Notes: generated from the letters alone by a model not told the origin. Counted from the first letter of the stretch, positions 48,188 to 57,017 are shown. The stretch: 64,000 bases of DNA from Streptomyces sp. NBC_01244 (GCF_035987325.1 NZ_CP108488.1:6014001-6078000), one strand, 5' to 3'. Made by a program: numbers and translations.

Positions 48188-48955
48188 TCACATGTCGAGC
48201 AGCAGCTTGCGTACGTCCCGGGGCCGGTTGGTGATGAGGGTGTCCACGCCCAGGTGCACGCACAGCTCCACGTCCTCGGGCTCGTCCACGGTCCACACGC
48301 GGACCTCGAGCCCCTTCGCCTTCAGCCGGCCCACCAGCCCCGGATCCCGCCGTACGAGCTCGATGCCCGGGCCCGCGTGGGTGGCGTACGGGGGCCGGAC
48401 CGGCCGGACCCTGCGCTCGATCAGGTACACGGCCGGCAGCCCCGGCGCGAGGCGGTGCATCCGGGTCAGCGCGGTCCGGGAGAAGCTCATCACCTCGACG
48501 CGCCCGGCGGAGCCGTCGGCGAGCCCGTACTCCCCGAGCAGCCGCACCAGCTCGGCCTCCAGCCGGCCGCCCGCTCGGGTGGGGTGCTTGGTCTCCACGG
48601 CCAGCCCGACGGGGTACGGCGCGGCCAGCGCCTCCTTGACCAGGTCCTCGAAGAGCAGCACCCGGGCCCCGGCGTGGCCGGACCCCTTCCACGCCCCGAA
48701 GTCGAGGGCGCGCAGCTCCTCGTACGTCATCTCGGAGACGACCCCGCGCCCGTCGGAGGTCCGCTCGACCCGCCGGTCGTGCACACAGACCAACCGGTGG
48801 TCGGCGGTCAGCCGTACGTCGCACTCGAGCGCGTCGGCCCCGTCGGCGATGGCCTGCCGGTAGGCGGCCATGGTGTGCTCGGGGTGCTCGTGGGAGGCCC
48901 CGCGGTGGGCGACCACGCGGGTGGCGCGCGCGGCGGAGGGGAACGGCTGCGTCAT
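48188..48955 (-). CDS. Glycerophosphodiester phosphodiesterase
   Basis: A 255-residue cytosolic enzyme of the GDPD family that releases glycerol 3-phosphate from glycerophosphodiesters. The catalytic metal/His site is intact: VVAHRGASHEHPEHT (His of AHRG), DALECDVRLTADHRLVCVHD (Glu/Asp and second His). LAVETKHP in the middle and VWTVDEPEDVELCVHLGVD, ending ITNRPRDVRKLL, complete the barrel. ATG at 48955 chosen; ribosome site weak. No signal peptide. The next gene on the same strand is the unusual 968-residue protein, 137 bases away. Confidence 0.94.
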   Translation of the reverse strand: MTQPFPSAARATRVVAHRGASHEHPEHTMAAYRQAIADGADALECDVRLTADHRLVCVHDRRVERTSDGRGVVSEMTYEELRALDFGAWKGSGHAGARVLLFEDLVKEALAAPYPVGLAVETKHPTRAGGRLEAELVRLLGEYGLADGSAGRVEVMSFSRTALTRMHRLAPGLPAVYLIERRVRPVRPPYATHAGPGIELVRRDPGLVGRLKAKGLEVRVWTVDEPEDVELCVHLGVDTLITNRPRDVRKLLLDM

Positions 48956-49092
48956 GGAGTAGACGGTAACCGGATGCGATGACCGGGCCGGTGCAGCGTG
49001 CTCCACCGGCGGCCGAACAGTTCGTGACGGTTCCCTGCTCGGCCTCCCCACCCTGCGCGCCCTGCCGGTACGGGGCCCGGCCCCCCGCCCGG

Positions 49093-51999
49093 TCAGTCCC
49101 CGTGGCCGAGGCCCGGGCGGGTCGGGCCGGTCTCCGGAGGCGGGGGACCCTGGCCGGACGCCGGTGGGGTCGGAGGCCCGCCCTTTCCGGGCCGGGCAAC
49201 GCCGAGCTGCCAGAGGTGCCCCCCGGGCGCCCCCCGGCCGGGCGGGGCCGCCTCGGGCGCGGGAGGCGCCTTGGGGGCGGGGGGTGCGGTGGCGGCCGGG
49301 GTCGCGGGGGTAGCCGGGGGCGCCGGGGTGGCCGGGGTGGCCGGGGTGGCCGGGGTCGCGGAGTCGACCGTGGCGGCCGGCGGCGCGGTGGCCGCCGGGT
49401 CGATGGCGGCAGCCGAGGGCGTGGGGGCTTCCCGGTCCACGGCGGCGGCCGGGTTCTCCCGGGCCACGGACGGGTCCTCCCGGGCCACGGTCGCGGCCGG
49501 GGTATTCCGGGCAGGCTTGGAAGGGCGCTTCCAGCGGTCCGGCACGGTCTCCAGCCGCTGTACCGCCCCGTGGTCCCCGTCGTGCACCTGCGCGACGGCC
49601 CGTGCCCGGAGCGCGCTCTGCCGGGCGATGGGGGCGAACCCCGGCGCGGCGTTGCCCGTCTCGGAAGGCAGCGCGCGCGTTCCCATCGCGTTCAGCTCCT
49701 GCTGGAGTCCGTTCTCCGGGGGGAAGACCTCGCGCGGCAGCTGCCAGGACGCCGCGCCGTCCACGTCGACCCGGTGCTCCGTACCGTCCACGTCGAAGGT
49801 GAGGCCGTAGCCGATGTACTGGTCGTCCCGGTCGAACATCAGGTCCCCCCTGACCTGGCCGCCCCGGTCCTGTACCTGGTCCGCCAGACCCTGCACGGCT
49901 GCGGGCAGCGGGTTCGTACGGCCGAGGCTCGCGACGTAGCCGTCCGCGTCGACCGTCACCGTCTCCGCGTTCTCGTCCTGGCTGGTCTTGTACGTCATAC
50001 GGAAGCGGGTGCGCCCGTCTTCGCCCCGGACGGTCTCGATCTCGCCGATGCTCGCGTAGCCGAACTCCAGCCGCCCGTCGCCGTTCTCCTTGCCCCACTT
50101 GGCGTCCATCTGGTCGAACTGCACCTGGTGGGCCAGGGCGGGCGGCGGATTGCCGCGGCCGATGATGGTGACCCGCGCGTTCCGGTTCTCGCGCAGGATG
50201 ATCTCGGCGTTCGCGACCCCGGTTCCGCCCGATCCGGCGATGATCCAGTGATCGGCGTCGCGCGCGTCGAACCGGTTGTCGGCGACCTCGTCGCCCATCA
50301 GCGCCCGCCCGGGGGCGTCCTCGCGCGCGGCCTCCCACTTCTGGGTCGCGTTCAGGACCGTGAAGCAGCCCTCGATGCGGGTGGCGGGGCTGCCGTCCCG
50401 ACCGGTCCGCAGCAGTTCGTTCAGCGGGGACGCACCCAGCTGTTCCAGCACGGTCCGGGTGTCGGCGCCGCCCCGCTCGGCCTGCTGCAGCGAGGCGCGC
50501 AGTTCACCCGCCCCGGCGACACCCTCGCCTTCGAGCTCCCGCAGCCGGTCCCCGACCAGCCGCAGGGCTTCGCCCCGGCTCTCCACCCCTGGCCGGTCGC
50601 GCTGGTCGCGCACGTTTCCGGGTACGAGTTCCGGCGGCAGACCGGTCGCCACGACGGGCGTGCCGGCGCAGGCCACCTGCAGGGGGTTCCCCGTCGCGGC
50701 ACCGTCCTCGCCCAGGGTGTTGATCTCGGCGACGAGCTCGCCGTTCTCGCCGAGCTCCAGTCGCGCGTGCCCGTTCACCACGTCGCCCTGGGTGGCCAGC
50801 TGGTCCTCCCACACCCGGACCGCCTTGATGGGCACCCGCTTGCGGGGGTCGTCCACCGCCGCGTACGGGTCCACTCCCATCCACTGGGCCAGATCCCGGT
50901 CCTGATCCGCCGACTGCACGATCCCGACGCCGGGATCCCGCTGCCACCGCCCGACGGCATCGACCAGCAACGCCTCCGGGTCGCGGCCGCTGAGGCTCGC
51001 CCCGCCGCCGATCGTCACCTTGCGCAGCGGGGTCTCCCCGCGCGCGATCTGCTCCTGGAGCTTCTGGTCGGTCTGCTCGCTGACATGCGTCCGCCACGCC
51101 GACCACTCGCCGGCGGCGACCCCGGTCTGGTCGCGCGGCAGCGGGAGCCCGTTCTGGTCGTAGCCGGGCATGGCCATGGTGACCTCGCGCCGCCCGATGA
51201 ACGCCGCGACCTGCCGCTCGGCGCGGGTGGCGGCCTCGCGGGAGGCCTGGAGCGCGGTGGCGTCGGCGGGGTTGAGCTGCTCGATGGGACGGGCGAGGTC
51301 TTTCAGGAGCTTTCCGGAAGCATTGGACATGGATCCGAATGAGGTTGCGATCCGGACGCGCGCTGCCCGAGCCTGAGAGCGGAACACCTCGTCATCGAGT
51401 ACGGCCGTCGGCCGAAGCCCGTACGGGTCGAGCAGCGAGGAGAACTCCGCACGGGCCGCCGCTTGCTCTTGCGGCGAAAGGCCGGGGTCCGCGCTTCGTG
51501 CGGCCAGCCAGTCGAGCTCGCCTATGCGTCCCATGTCCGCGGCGGACAACTCCCGCTCGGCCGGAAGCTCGGGACCGTCACGCAGGAGGTCTTCCCGCAC
51601 GGGAGTCAGGCCTTCGGCCGCCCGCTGACGCACCGTGGTGAGTTCGCCCAGCTCGTGGGCGAGTACCCGTCCCAGCAGCTCGCGCGGAAGGCGATCGGAG
51701 ACGAGGATCACGTAGTTCTGAGACTTGGTGTTCGTCGCTGTGGCGACGATTCCCTCGGCCTCCAGCGGAACGGCGTCCACCCAGATGGTCGCCTCGCCGC
51801 CGTTGCCGTCCAGGAACTTGAAGTGCTGGCGCCCCTCCCGGTCCCGAAGTGACTGGAAGCCTCCGAGCCGCTCGCGCAGGACAGCGGCGGCCACCCCTTC
51901 CATCTCCTGTGCTGCAGCCGAAACGAGCTCGTGCTGCTGCCCGTCCCGGTACGGCGGTAGGGTTCCTGTGCCCATCCGAGGGTAGGCCGACGGCTCCAT
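49093..51999 (-). CDS. Large composite protein: HELGE motif, two-Rossmann flavoprotein-like core, Pro/Ala-rich tail
   Basis: A 968-residue protein with no signal peptide. Residues 60-130 form a small domain with LLGRVLAHELGEL (HELGE at about 115-119; the second zinc His of HExxH is replaced by Glu). A helical region follows to about 320. Then comes a core resembling FAD/NAD(P)H oxidoreductases: KVTIGGGASLSGRD (about 328-340), VVATGLPPEL (about 449-458), ADHWIIAGSGGTGVANAE (about 582-599, GSGGTG) and DADGYVASLGRTNPLP (about 684-699). The last 150 residues are Pro/Ala/Thr repeats. The pattern reminds me of domains in giant Streptomyces lonely-Cys proteins; that link is from memory. ATG 51999 follows GGGGAGG. 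Activity unproven; an effector or conflict role is inferred. Confidence 0.85.
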   Translation of the reverse strand: MEPSAYPRMGTGTLPPYRDGQQHELVSAAAQEMEGVAAAVLRERLGGFQSLRDREGRQHFKFLDGNGGEATIWVDAVPLEAEGIVATATNTKSQNYVILVSDRLPRELLGRVLAHELGELTTVRQRAAEGLTPVREDLLRDGPELPAERELSAADMGRIGELDWLAARSADPGLSPQEQAAARAEFSSLLDPYGLRPTAVLDDEVFRSQARAARVRIATSFGSMSNASGKLLKDLARPIEQLNPADATALQASREAATRAERQVAAFIGRREVTMAMPGYDQNGLPLPRDQTGVAAGEWSAWRTHVSEQTDQKLQEQIARGETPLRKVTIGGGASLSGRDPEALLVDAVGRWQRDPGVGIVQSADQDRDLAQWMGVDPYAAVDDPRKRVPIKAVRVWEDQLATQGDVVNGHARLELGENGELVAEINTLGEDGAATGNPLQVACAGTPVVATGLPPELVPGNVRDQRDRPGVESRGEALRLVGDRLRELEGEGVAGAGELRASLQQAERGGADTRTVLEQLGASPLNELLRTGRDGSPATRIEGCFTVLNATQKWEAAREDAPGRALMGDEVADNRFDARDADHWIIAGSGGTGVANAEIILRENRNARVTIIGRGNPPPALAHQVQFDQMDAKWGKENGDGRLEFGYASIGEIETVRGEDGRTRFRMTYKTSQDENAETVTVDADGYVASLGRTNPLPAAVQGLADQVQDRGGQVRGDLMFDRDDQYIGYGLTFDVDGTEHRVDVDGAASWQLPREVFPPENGLQQELNAMGTRALPSETGNAAPGFAPIARQSALRARAVAQVHDGDHGAVQRLETVPDRWKRPSKPARNTPAATVAREDPSVARENPAAAVDREAPTPSAAAIDPAATAPPAATVDSATPATPATPATPAPPATPATPAATAPPAPKAPPAPEAAPPGRGAPGGHLWQLGVARPGKGGPPTPPASGQGPPPPETGPTRPGLGHGD

Positions 52000-52066
52000 G
52001 TGATGCCCCTCCCCAGGAAGCGTCATATGCACATCGCACAACAGACTTTAAGATCATGCCATGTTG

Positions 52067-52078
52067 AGAGCTCGCTCT
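52067..52078. promoter_or_regulatory. Short palindrome before zinc-ribbon gene 1
   Basis: AGAGC-TC-GCTCT, repeated at the same distance before gene 2. Part of a 35-bp block conserved between the copies. Could be an operator or an RNA hairpin over the start region. Confidence 0.4.
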
Positions 52079-52099
52079 TCGTCGGAAGCGCACCTGTAC

Positions 52100-52639
52100 A
52101 TGGATCTGCACCCCTGTGAGTGTGGGAGTGCGGATTTCGAGCGCCGGCATCACCTTGAGCAACACGGTGATGACCTTGTGGCCGTGTATGAGGGTGTGTG
52201 CCGTGGCTGTGGTCGGGACCGGCGCTTCGAGTTCGTGATGGCAGTGGAGATTCCGCCGCCTCCGCCTGCCTACGGTGGTGCCGAGCCGTCCGAGATCATC
52301 GATCCCGGCGAGTTCTCCGAGGTCGCGGACCGTTACCGCCGTTGGGCTGGCCCGGGGCTGCTGAACTCGCCTGAGTCTGAGCACCACAAGTACCGGGGTG
52401 CGATGGCGAGTGCGCTGGCTGCCGTCGAAGAGGTGTTCAAGTTCATCCCGGTGGGTCAGGACTCGGTTCCAGCGTCCGCTTTCACCTCTGCGCGTGGGAG
52501 GGCCCGCTACGAGCGGGATCCGGGGAAGTTCAGCCGTGAGCTCCTTGACTACGAGCTCAGCATCACGCGCGAGGTCCTCGCAGACATCGACGACAGCATC
52601 GCGCGTTCGTCCGGCGGTGCCGGTCCTGCGGCCGGATGA
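52100..52639 (+). CDS. Zinc-ribbon-like protein, tandem copy 1
   Basis: A 179-residue protein from ATG 52100. The zinc ribbon uses CEC at the N-terminus (MDLHPCECG) and CRGC in YEGVCRGCGRDRRFEF. A Pro run (PPPPPAYGGAEPSEIIDPGEF) precedes a helical part with ALAAVEEVFKFIP, SARGRARYE and FSRELL. From memory, similar MDLHPCECG proteins sit next to large toxin-like proteins in Streptomyces and may be their immunity or partner proteins; not proven. The frame is open to ATG 52061 (13 more codons), but MDLHP is preferred since both copies then encode 179 residues. Divergent from the 968-residue gene, starts about 100 bases apart. More T- and G-ending codons than neighbours. Confidence 0.85.
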   Translation: MDLHPCECGSADFERRHHLEQHGDDLVAVYEGVCRGCGRDRRFEFVMAVEIPPPPPAYGGAEPSEIIDPGEFSEVADRYRRWAGPGLLNSPESEHHKYRGAMASALAAVEEVFKFIPVGQDSVPASAFTSARGRARYERDPGKFSRELLDYELSITREVLADIDDSIARSSGGAGPAAG

Positions 52640-52644
52640 CGTTG

Positions 52645-52656
52645 AGAGCCCGCTCT
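52645..52656. promoter_or_regulatory. Short palindrome before zinc-ribbon gene 2
   Basis: AGAGC-CC-GCTCT, same arms as at 52067 with a different centre, 22 bases upstream of the second MDLHP start. Confidence 0.4.
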
Positions 52657-52677
52657 TCGTCGGAAGCGCATCTGTAC

Positions 52678-53217
52678 ATGGATCTGCACCCTTGTGAGTG
52701 TGGGGGTGCGGATTTCGGGCGTCGGCATCAGCTGGAGCGGCTGGGTGATGACCTTGTGGCCGTGTATGAGGGTGTGTGCCGTGGCTGTGGTCGGGACCGG
52801 CGTTTTGAGTTTGTGATGGCGGTGGAAGTTCCGCCGCCTCCGCCGGCTTACGGTGGTGCCGAGCCGTCCGAGATCATCGATCCGGGTGAGTTCTCCGATG
52901 TGGCGGACCGCTACTCCCGCTGGGCCGGCCTAGGGCTGCTGAACTCGCCCGGGTCTGAGCACCACAAGTACCAGGGTGCGATGGCGAGTGCGCTGGCTGC
53001 CGTTGAAGAGGTGTTCAAGTTCATCCCAGAGGGCCAGGACGCGGTTCCCGCATCCGCCTTCACCTCGGCGCGCGGGAGGGCCCGCTATGAGAAGGGCCCA
53101 GGTAAGTTCAGCCGCGAGATCCTTGAGATTGAGCTCGATCTGACGCGCGAGGTCCTCGCAGACATCGACAACAGCATCGCGCGCTCCTCCGGCGGAGCGG
53201 ACCCCGCCGCCCAGTAG
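52678..53217 (+). CDS. Zinc-ribbon-like protein, tandem copy 2
   Basis: A 179-residue near-duplicate of the previous gene; about 23 of 191 aligned residues differ when the upstream open frame is included (by eye). All four zinc-binding cysteines (CEC, CRGC) and the Pro-rich and helical parts are conserved. Differences cluster in the ribbon face (RRHQLERLG versus RRHHLEQHG) and in the last helix (EILEIELDLT versus ELLDYELSIT). The frame remains open to ATG 52636, which overlaps the copy 1 stop by four bases. Recent tandem duplication; the divergent positions may reflect different partner recognition, which is inference. Confidence 0.85.
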   Translation: MDLHPCECGGADFGRRHQLERLGDDLVAVYEGVCRGCGRDRRFEFVMAVEVPPPPPAYGGAEPSEIIDPGEFSDVADRYSRWAGLGLLNSPGSEHHKYQGAMASALAAVEEVFKFIPEGQDAVPASAFTSARGRARYEKGPGKFSREILEIELDLTREVLADIDNSIARSSGGADPAAQ

Positions 53218-53223
53218 AACGCA

Positions 53224-53259
53224 AGAGGGGCCCCGCGCCATACGGCGCGGGGCCCCTCT
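53224..53259. terminator. Perfect 16-bp bidirectional terminator
   Basis: AGAGGGGCCCCGCGCC at 53224-53239 and GGCGCGGGGCCCCTCT at 53244-53259, with an ATAC loop, between convergent stops. Confidence 0.88.
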
Positions 53260-53271
53260 GCGTTCTTCAGG

Positions 53272-54942
53272 TCACAGGCCCGGGCCGCGGACCGGGATGT
53301 GGGTGAACGTCGGTTCCGGGGCCGGGTTCTGGAAGAAGTCGTTGCCCTTGTCGTCGACCACGATGAAGGCGGGGAAGTCCTCGACCTCGATCTTCCAGAC
53401 GGCTTCCATGCCGAGCTCCTCGTACTCCAGGACCTCGACCTTCTTGATGCAGTCCTGGGCGAGGCGCGCCGCCGGGCCGCCGATGGAGCCGAGGTAGAAG
53501 CCGCCGTGCTTGTCGCAGGCGTCCGTGACCTGCTGGGAGCGGTTGCCCTTGGCCAGCATGACCTTGGAGCCGCCCGCCGCCTGGAACTGCTCGACGTAGG
53601 AGTCCATGCGGCCGGCCGTGGTCGGGCCGAAGGAGCCGGAGGCGTAGCCCTCGGGGGTCTTCGCGGGGCCCGCGTAGTAGACCGGGTGGTCCTTCAGGTA
53701 CTGCGGCATCTCCGCGCCCGAGTCCAGCAGTTCCTTGATCTTGGCGTGCGCGATGTCGCGCGCCACGACCAGCGGGCCCGTGAGGGAGAGGCGGGTCTTG
53801 ACCGGGTGCCGGGTGAGGGTCGCGAGGATCGTTTCCATCGGCTGGTTCAGGTCGATGGAGACCACGTCCGCGGATTCGGATTCGGCGAGGTGCTCGTCCG
53901 TCGTTTCCGGGAGGAAGCGCGCCGGGTCCCGCTCCAGCTGCTCGAGGAAGACGCCCTCGGCGGTGATCTTCGCGGTGGCCTGGCGGTCCGCGGAGCAGGA
54001 GACGGCGATCGCGATCGGGAGGGACGCGCCGTGGCGGGGGAGGCGGACGACGCGGACGTCGTGGCAGAAGTACTTGCCGCCGAACTGCGCGCCGATGCCG
54101 ATCTTCTGGGTCAGCTCGAAGACCTGCTGCTCCAGGGCCTCGTCGCGGAAGCCGTGGCCCAGCGGGGAGCCCTCGGTGGGCAGCTCGTCCAGGTAGTGGG
54201 CCGAGGCGTACTTCGCGGTCTTGAGGGCGTGCTCCGCCGAGGTGCCGCCGACCACGATCGCCAGGTGGTACGGCGGGCAGGCCGCGGTGCCGAGCGAGCG
54301 GATCTTCTCTTCCAGGAACTTCATCATGGAGGCCTCGTTGAGGACCGCCTTGGTCTCCTGGTAGAGGAAGGACTTGTTGGCGGAGCCGCCGCCCTTGGCC
54401 ATGAAGAGGAACTTGTACGCGCCGCCGTCGGTCGCGTACAGCTCGATCTGCGCGGGCAGGTTCGAGCCGGTGTTCTTCTCCTCCCACATGGTGACCGGGG
54501 CCATCTGCGAGTAGCGCAGGTTGAGGCGGGTGTACGCGTCGTAGATGCCGTGGGACAGGGCCGCCTCGTCGGCGCCCTCCGTCAGGACGTTCTGGCCGCG
54601 CTTGCCCATCACGATCGCCGTGCCCGTGTCCTGGCACATCGGCAGGACGCCGGCCGCCGCGATGTTCGCGTTCTTCAGGAGGTCGAGGGCGACGAACTTG
54701 TCGTTCGCGCTGGCCTCGGGGTCGTCGATGATCCGGCGCAGCTGCGCGAGGTGCGCCGGGCGCAGGAAGTGCTGGATGTCGTGGATGGCCTCTTCGGCGA
54801 GCTTGCGCAGCGCCTCGGGCTCGACCTTGAGGAACGTACGGCCGTCGGCCTCGAAGGTGGAGACGCCTTCCGAGGTCACCAGCCGGTACGGGGTGGAGTC
54901 CTCGCCCAGGGGCAGCAGGTCGGTGTACGCAAACTCTGGCAT
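53272..54942 (-). CDS. Fumarate hydratase class I (iron-sulfur)
   Basis: A 556-residue homodimeric [4Fe-4S] enzyme of the FumA/FumB type, fusing the alpha and beta domains. Cluster cysteines are visible as PMCQDTGT (Cys103), [10 protein letters not shown] and AVSCSADRQ. The C-terminal beta domain contains [40 protein letters not shown] and [10 protein letters not shown]. Interconverts fumarate and malate; oxygen-sensitive. It duplicates the function of FumC at 44980. ATG at 54942 is used; an in-frame ATG at 54954 is too close to GAGGG. Stop lies 12 bases from the terminator. Confidence 0.96.
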   Translation of the reverse strand: MPEFAYTDLLPLGEDSTPYRLVTSEGVSTFEADGRTFLKVEPEALRKLAEEAIHDIQHFLRPAHLAQLRRIIDDPEASANDKFVALDLLKNANIAAAGVLPMCQDTGTAIVMGKRGQNVLTEGADEAALSHGIYDAYTRLNLRYSQMAPVTMWEEKNTGSNLPAQIELYATDGGAYKFLFMAKGGGSANKSFLYQETKAVLNEASMMKFLEEKIRSLGTAACPPYHLAIVVGGTSAEHALKTAKYASAHYLDELPTEGSPLGHGFRDEALEQQVFELTQKIGIGAQFGGKYFCHDVRVVRLPRHGASLPIAIAVSCSADRQATAKITAEGVFLEQLERDPARFLPETTDEHLAESESADVVSIDLNQPMETILATLTRHPVKTRLSLTGPLVVARDIAHAKIKELLDSGAEMPQYLKDHPVYYAGPAKTPEGYASGSFGPTTAGRMDSYVEQFQAAGGSKVMLAKGNRSQQVTDACDKHGGFYLGSIGGPAARLAQDCIKKVEVLEYEELGMEAVWKIEVEDFPAFIVVDDKGNDFFQNPAPEPTFTHIPVRGPGL

Positions 54943-55092
54943 GACGGCAGTCATTCCCTCACTCGGCAGACGGCGCTGACGACCGTTTGGCAGCGCGGTA
55001 ACCAGCGTAGGACCTCTTCCGGCGGCTTTTGTTGTGAGGTAAGGCTCACTGGCCTGTATCGCGATCTATCGTGTCTCGCTATGCTGGGGCGC

Positions 55093-55779
55093 GTGGACCT
55101 GGAAAAGCAGCCCTCATCCGTGCCGGCCCCCGCGCCGCCCCCCGCGCCCGCCCCCGGGCTGCGCGCCTCCGATGCGGACCGGGACCGGATCGCGCACATC
55201 CTCGCCGACGCCGTCGCCGAGGGCCGGCTGACCGCCGAGGAGCACTCGGACCGGCTCGACTCGCTGTACGCGCTGAAGACGGTCGCCGAGCTGGACGTGC
55301 TCGTACGGGACCTGCCCGCGCCCGGGCCCGGCGCCGGCCAGGCGGCGGCGTCCTATGCCGCGGGAGCACCCGCGGGCGCCCCGGTCGAGACGATCGTGGC
55401 CGTGTGCAGCAGCTCCTCCCGCAAGGGGCGCTGGCGGCCGGGCGCGCACACCCGCGCGGTCTCCGTCATGGGTGACATCAGCATCGACCTGACCCAGGCG
55501 GTCTTCGAGCAACAGGTCACCGAGATCAACGTGACCAGCATCCTCGGCAACGTCGAGATCCTGGTCCCGGAGAATGTCACCTTGCGCGGCTACGGCAGCG
55601 GGGTCCTCGGCAATTTCGAGGTCCGGGGCGAAGGGCGCGGGGAGACCGACCCGCAGGCCCCGGTCGTGATCGTCCGCGGCTTCGCGCTGCTGGGCAACAT
55701 CGAGGCCCGCCCCCGGCTCGGCGCCCGCCTGGTGGACCTGGCGAACAGGCTCCGCAAGGGCCGGGAGGGCGCCCCGTAA
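55093..55779 (+). CDS. DUF1707 protein with LiaF-like C-terminal domain
   Basis: A 228-residue cytoplasmic protein. The DUF1707 (SHOCT-like) module is at about residues 22-75: LRASDADRDRIAHILADAVA, EGRLTAEEHSDRLDSLYALK, TVAELDVLVRDLP. A linker leads to a beta-helical DUF2154/LiaF-like domain from about 110 (AVSVMGDISIDLTQAVFEQQ, INVTSILGNVEILVPENVTL, LGNFEVRGEG, LLGNIEARP). Typical role is membrane-stress signalling adaptors, unproven here. GTG 55093 after GGGG; ATG 55081 is an alternative. Divergent from the fumarase gene. Confidence 0.92.
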   Translation: MDLEKQPSSVPAPAPPPAPAPGLRASDADRDRIAHILADAVAEGRLTAEEHSDRLDSLYALKTVAELDVLVRDLPAPGPGAGQAAASYAAGAPAGAPVETIVAVCSSSSRKGRWRPGAHTRAVSVMGDISIDLTQAVFEQQVTEINVTSILGNVEILVPENVTLRGYGSGVLGNFEVRGEGRGETDPQAPVVIVRGFALLGNIEARPRLGARLVDLANRLRKGREGAP

Positions 55780-55869
55780 GGGCCGGTAGGGCACCCGGTA
55801 GGGCCGACACGCAGACAACTGCCGCTGAAATCGGCCCCCTTGGTCGATAGGTGCTCGTAGGGTCGGCCC

Positions 55870-56469
55870 ATGACCGTATCCAAGTGGGACTTGCTCGACC
55901 GGGCGTACGCGGCGCTGCGCTCCGTCGCCGTCGCCATACCGGCCGATGCCCTGAGCGCGCCGACACCGTGCGACCAGTGGAATGTCGGCCAAGTGCTCCA
56001 GCACGCGGCGGGCGACCAGCTCGCCTACGCGGGCCGCCTCACCGGCGGGCCGGGACCGGCCGAGGACCCCTTCGCGCCCACCGGAACCCTGGCCGGCAGC
56101 CCCGCGGAGCTGCTGGAGCCCGCCCTCGAAGCCGCCGCCGAGGCCTTCGCCGGGGTCGCGCCGGGCACCGCGGAGGTGGCCGTCCCGCTGCCCCCGTTCA
56201 CCCTCGACGCCGAGACCGCGGTCGCCGCGGCCGCCCTCGACGCGGCCGTCCACGCCTGGGACCTCGCGGTCGCCACCGGCCAGGCCTCCCCGCTGACCCC
56301 CGCGCTCGCGGCGGCCCTGAGCCCGGCCGCCCGGGTGCTCGCCGAGCCGCTGCGCGGGTTCGCGTACGCCCCGGCGCTCACCCCCGCGCCCGATCCGGAC
56401 ACCGATCCGGCCGGTGCGCTGCTCGCCTTCCTGGGCCGCAGCCCCGACTGGACGCCGTCCGCCGCGTGA
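55870..56469 (+). CDS. TIGR03086-type metal-binding protein (DinB/mycothiol maleylpyruvate isomerase-like)
   Basis: A 199-residue four-helix protein of the DinB_2/MDMPI superfamily. The front has the family start LLDRAYAALRSVAVAIPADALSAPTPCDQWNVGQVLQHAAGDQLAYAGRL (shown in part by residues 9-60), with the metal His in QHAAGDQ. A second His is in DAAVHAWDLAVATGQ near 130, which matches the VHxWDLA motif of TIGR03086. In actinobacteria this family includes mycothiol-dependent enzymes; substrate unknown. ATG at 55870. Stand-alone. Confidence 0.9.
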   Translation: MTVSKWDLLDRAYAALRSVAVAIPADALSAPTPCDQWNVGQVLQHAAGDQLAYAGRLTGGPGPAEDPFAPTGTLAGSPAELLEPALEAAAEAFAGVAPGTAEVAVPLPPFTLDAETAVAAAALDAAVHAWDLAVATGQASPLTPALAAALSPAARVLAEPLRGFAYAPALTPAPDPDTDPAGALLAFLGRSPDWTPSAA

Positions 56470-56642
56470 CGTCCGGGTGACGGGGGCGGGGCCGGGCGGG
56501 GGCGCGAGGGGCGGGGCCGGGCGGGAGCACCTTTCGGTCGAACCGGCCGGATCGGCGGCACACGGTGCATAGGGGCGCCCACAGCGGGTAGGGACAGGTG
56601 CGTCGCCTCTCTCGCTCGCGTATACGTCGTCAGGAGTAGACC

Positions 56643-57017
56643 GTGCCGCATCCGCCGCGCCAGTCCCTGCAGGTAGCCGCCGTCCAGAGTCTCCAGGGGC
56701 GCCCGGCGGCGGTCGTGCCGAAGCCGCGGGTCCCGGCCAGGGAAGAGGACGGCCCATGGCACGCGGACGCGGTGTGCCGGCGCGACGAGGCCGGGCTCTT
56801 CTTCGCCCCCTCCAAGGAGCCGACCGCCGCCCGGCTCTCCCGTGAGGACGCCGCCAAGCGGGTCTGTGCCCGCTGCCCCGTCATGGTCGCCTGCCGGGAG
56901 CACGCGCTGATCCAGCCCGAGCCCTACGGGGTCTGGGGCGGGCTGACGGCCGCCGAGCGCCGGGTGGTGCTCGCCCGCCGGCGGCGCCGGGCGGTGGAGC
57001 TGCGCGAAGCCTCGTAG
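56643..57017 (+). CDS. WhiB-like iron-sulfur transcription factor
   Basis: A 124-residue WhiB-family protein. Four cluster cysteines: Cys45 (DAVCRRDE), Cys75 and Cys78 (RVCARCPV) and Cys84 (VACREH), binding [4Fe-4S]. The G(V/I)WGG turn is intact (GVWGGLTAAERR) and is followed by an Arg-rich DNA-binding tail (RRRRRAVEL). The N-terminal 40 residues are an extension. Next to glpX this position matches, from memory, wblI of S. coelicolor; not assigned as symbol. GTG at 56643 follows AGGAG. Upstream contains a duplicated GGGGCGGGGCCGGGCGGG block. Confidence 0.95.
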   Translation: MPHPPRQSLQVAAVQSLQGRPAAVVPKPRVPAREEDGPWHADAVCRRDEAGLFFAPSKEPTAARLSREDAAKRVCARCPVMVACREHALIQPEPYGVWGGLTAAERRVVLARRRRRAVELREAS

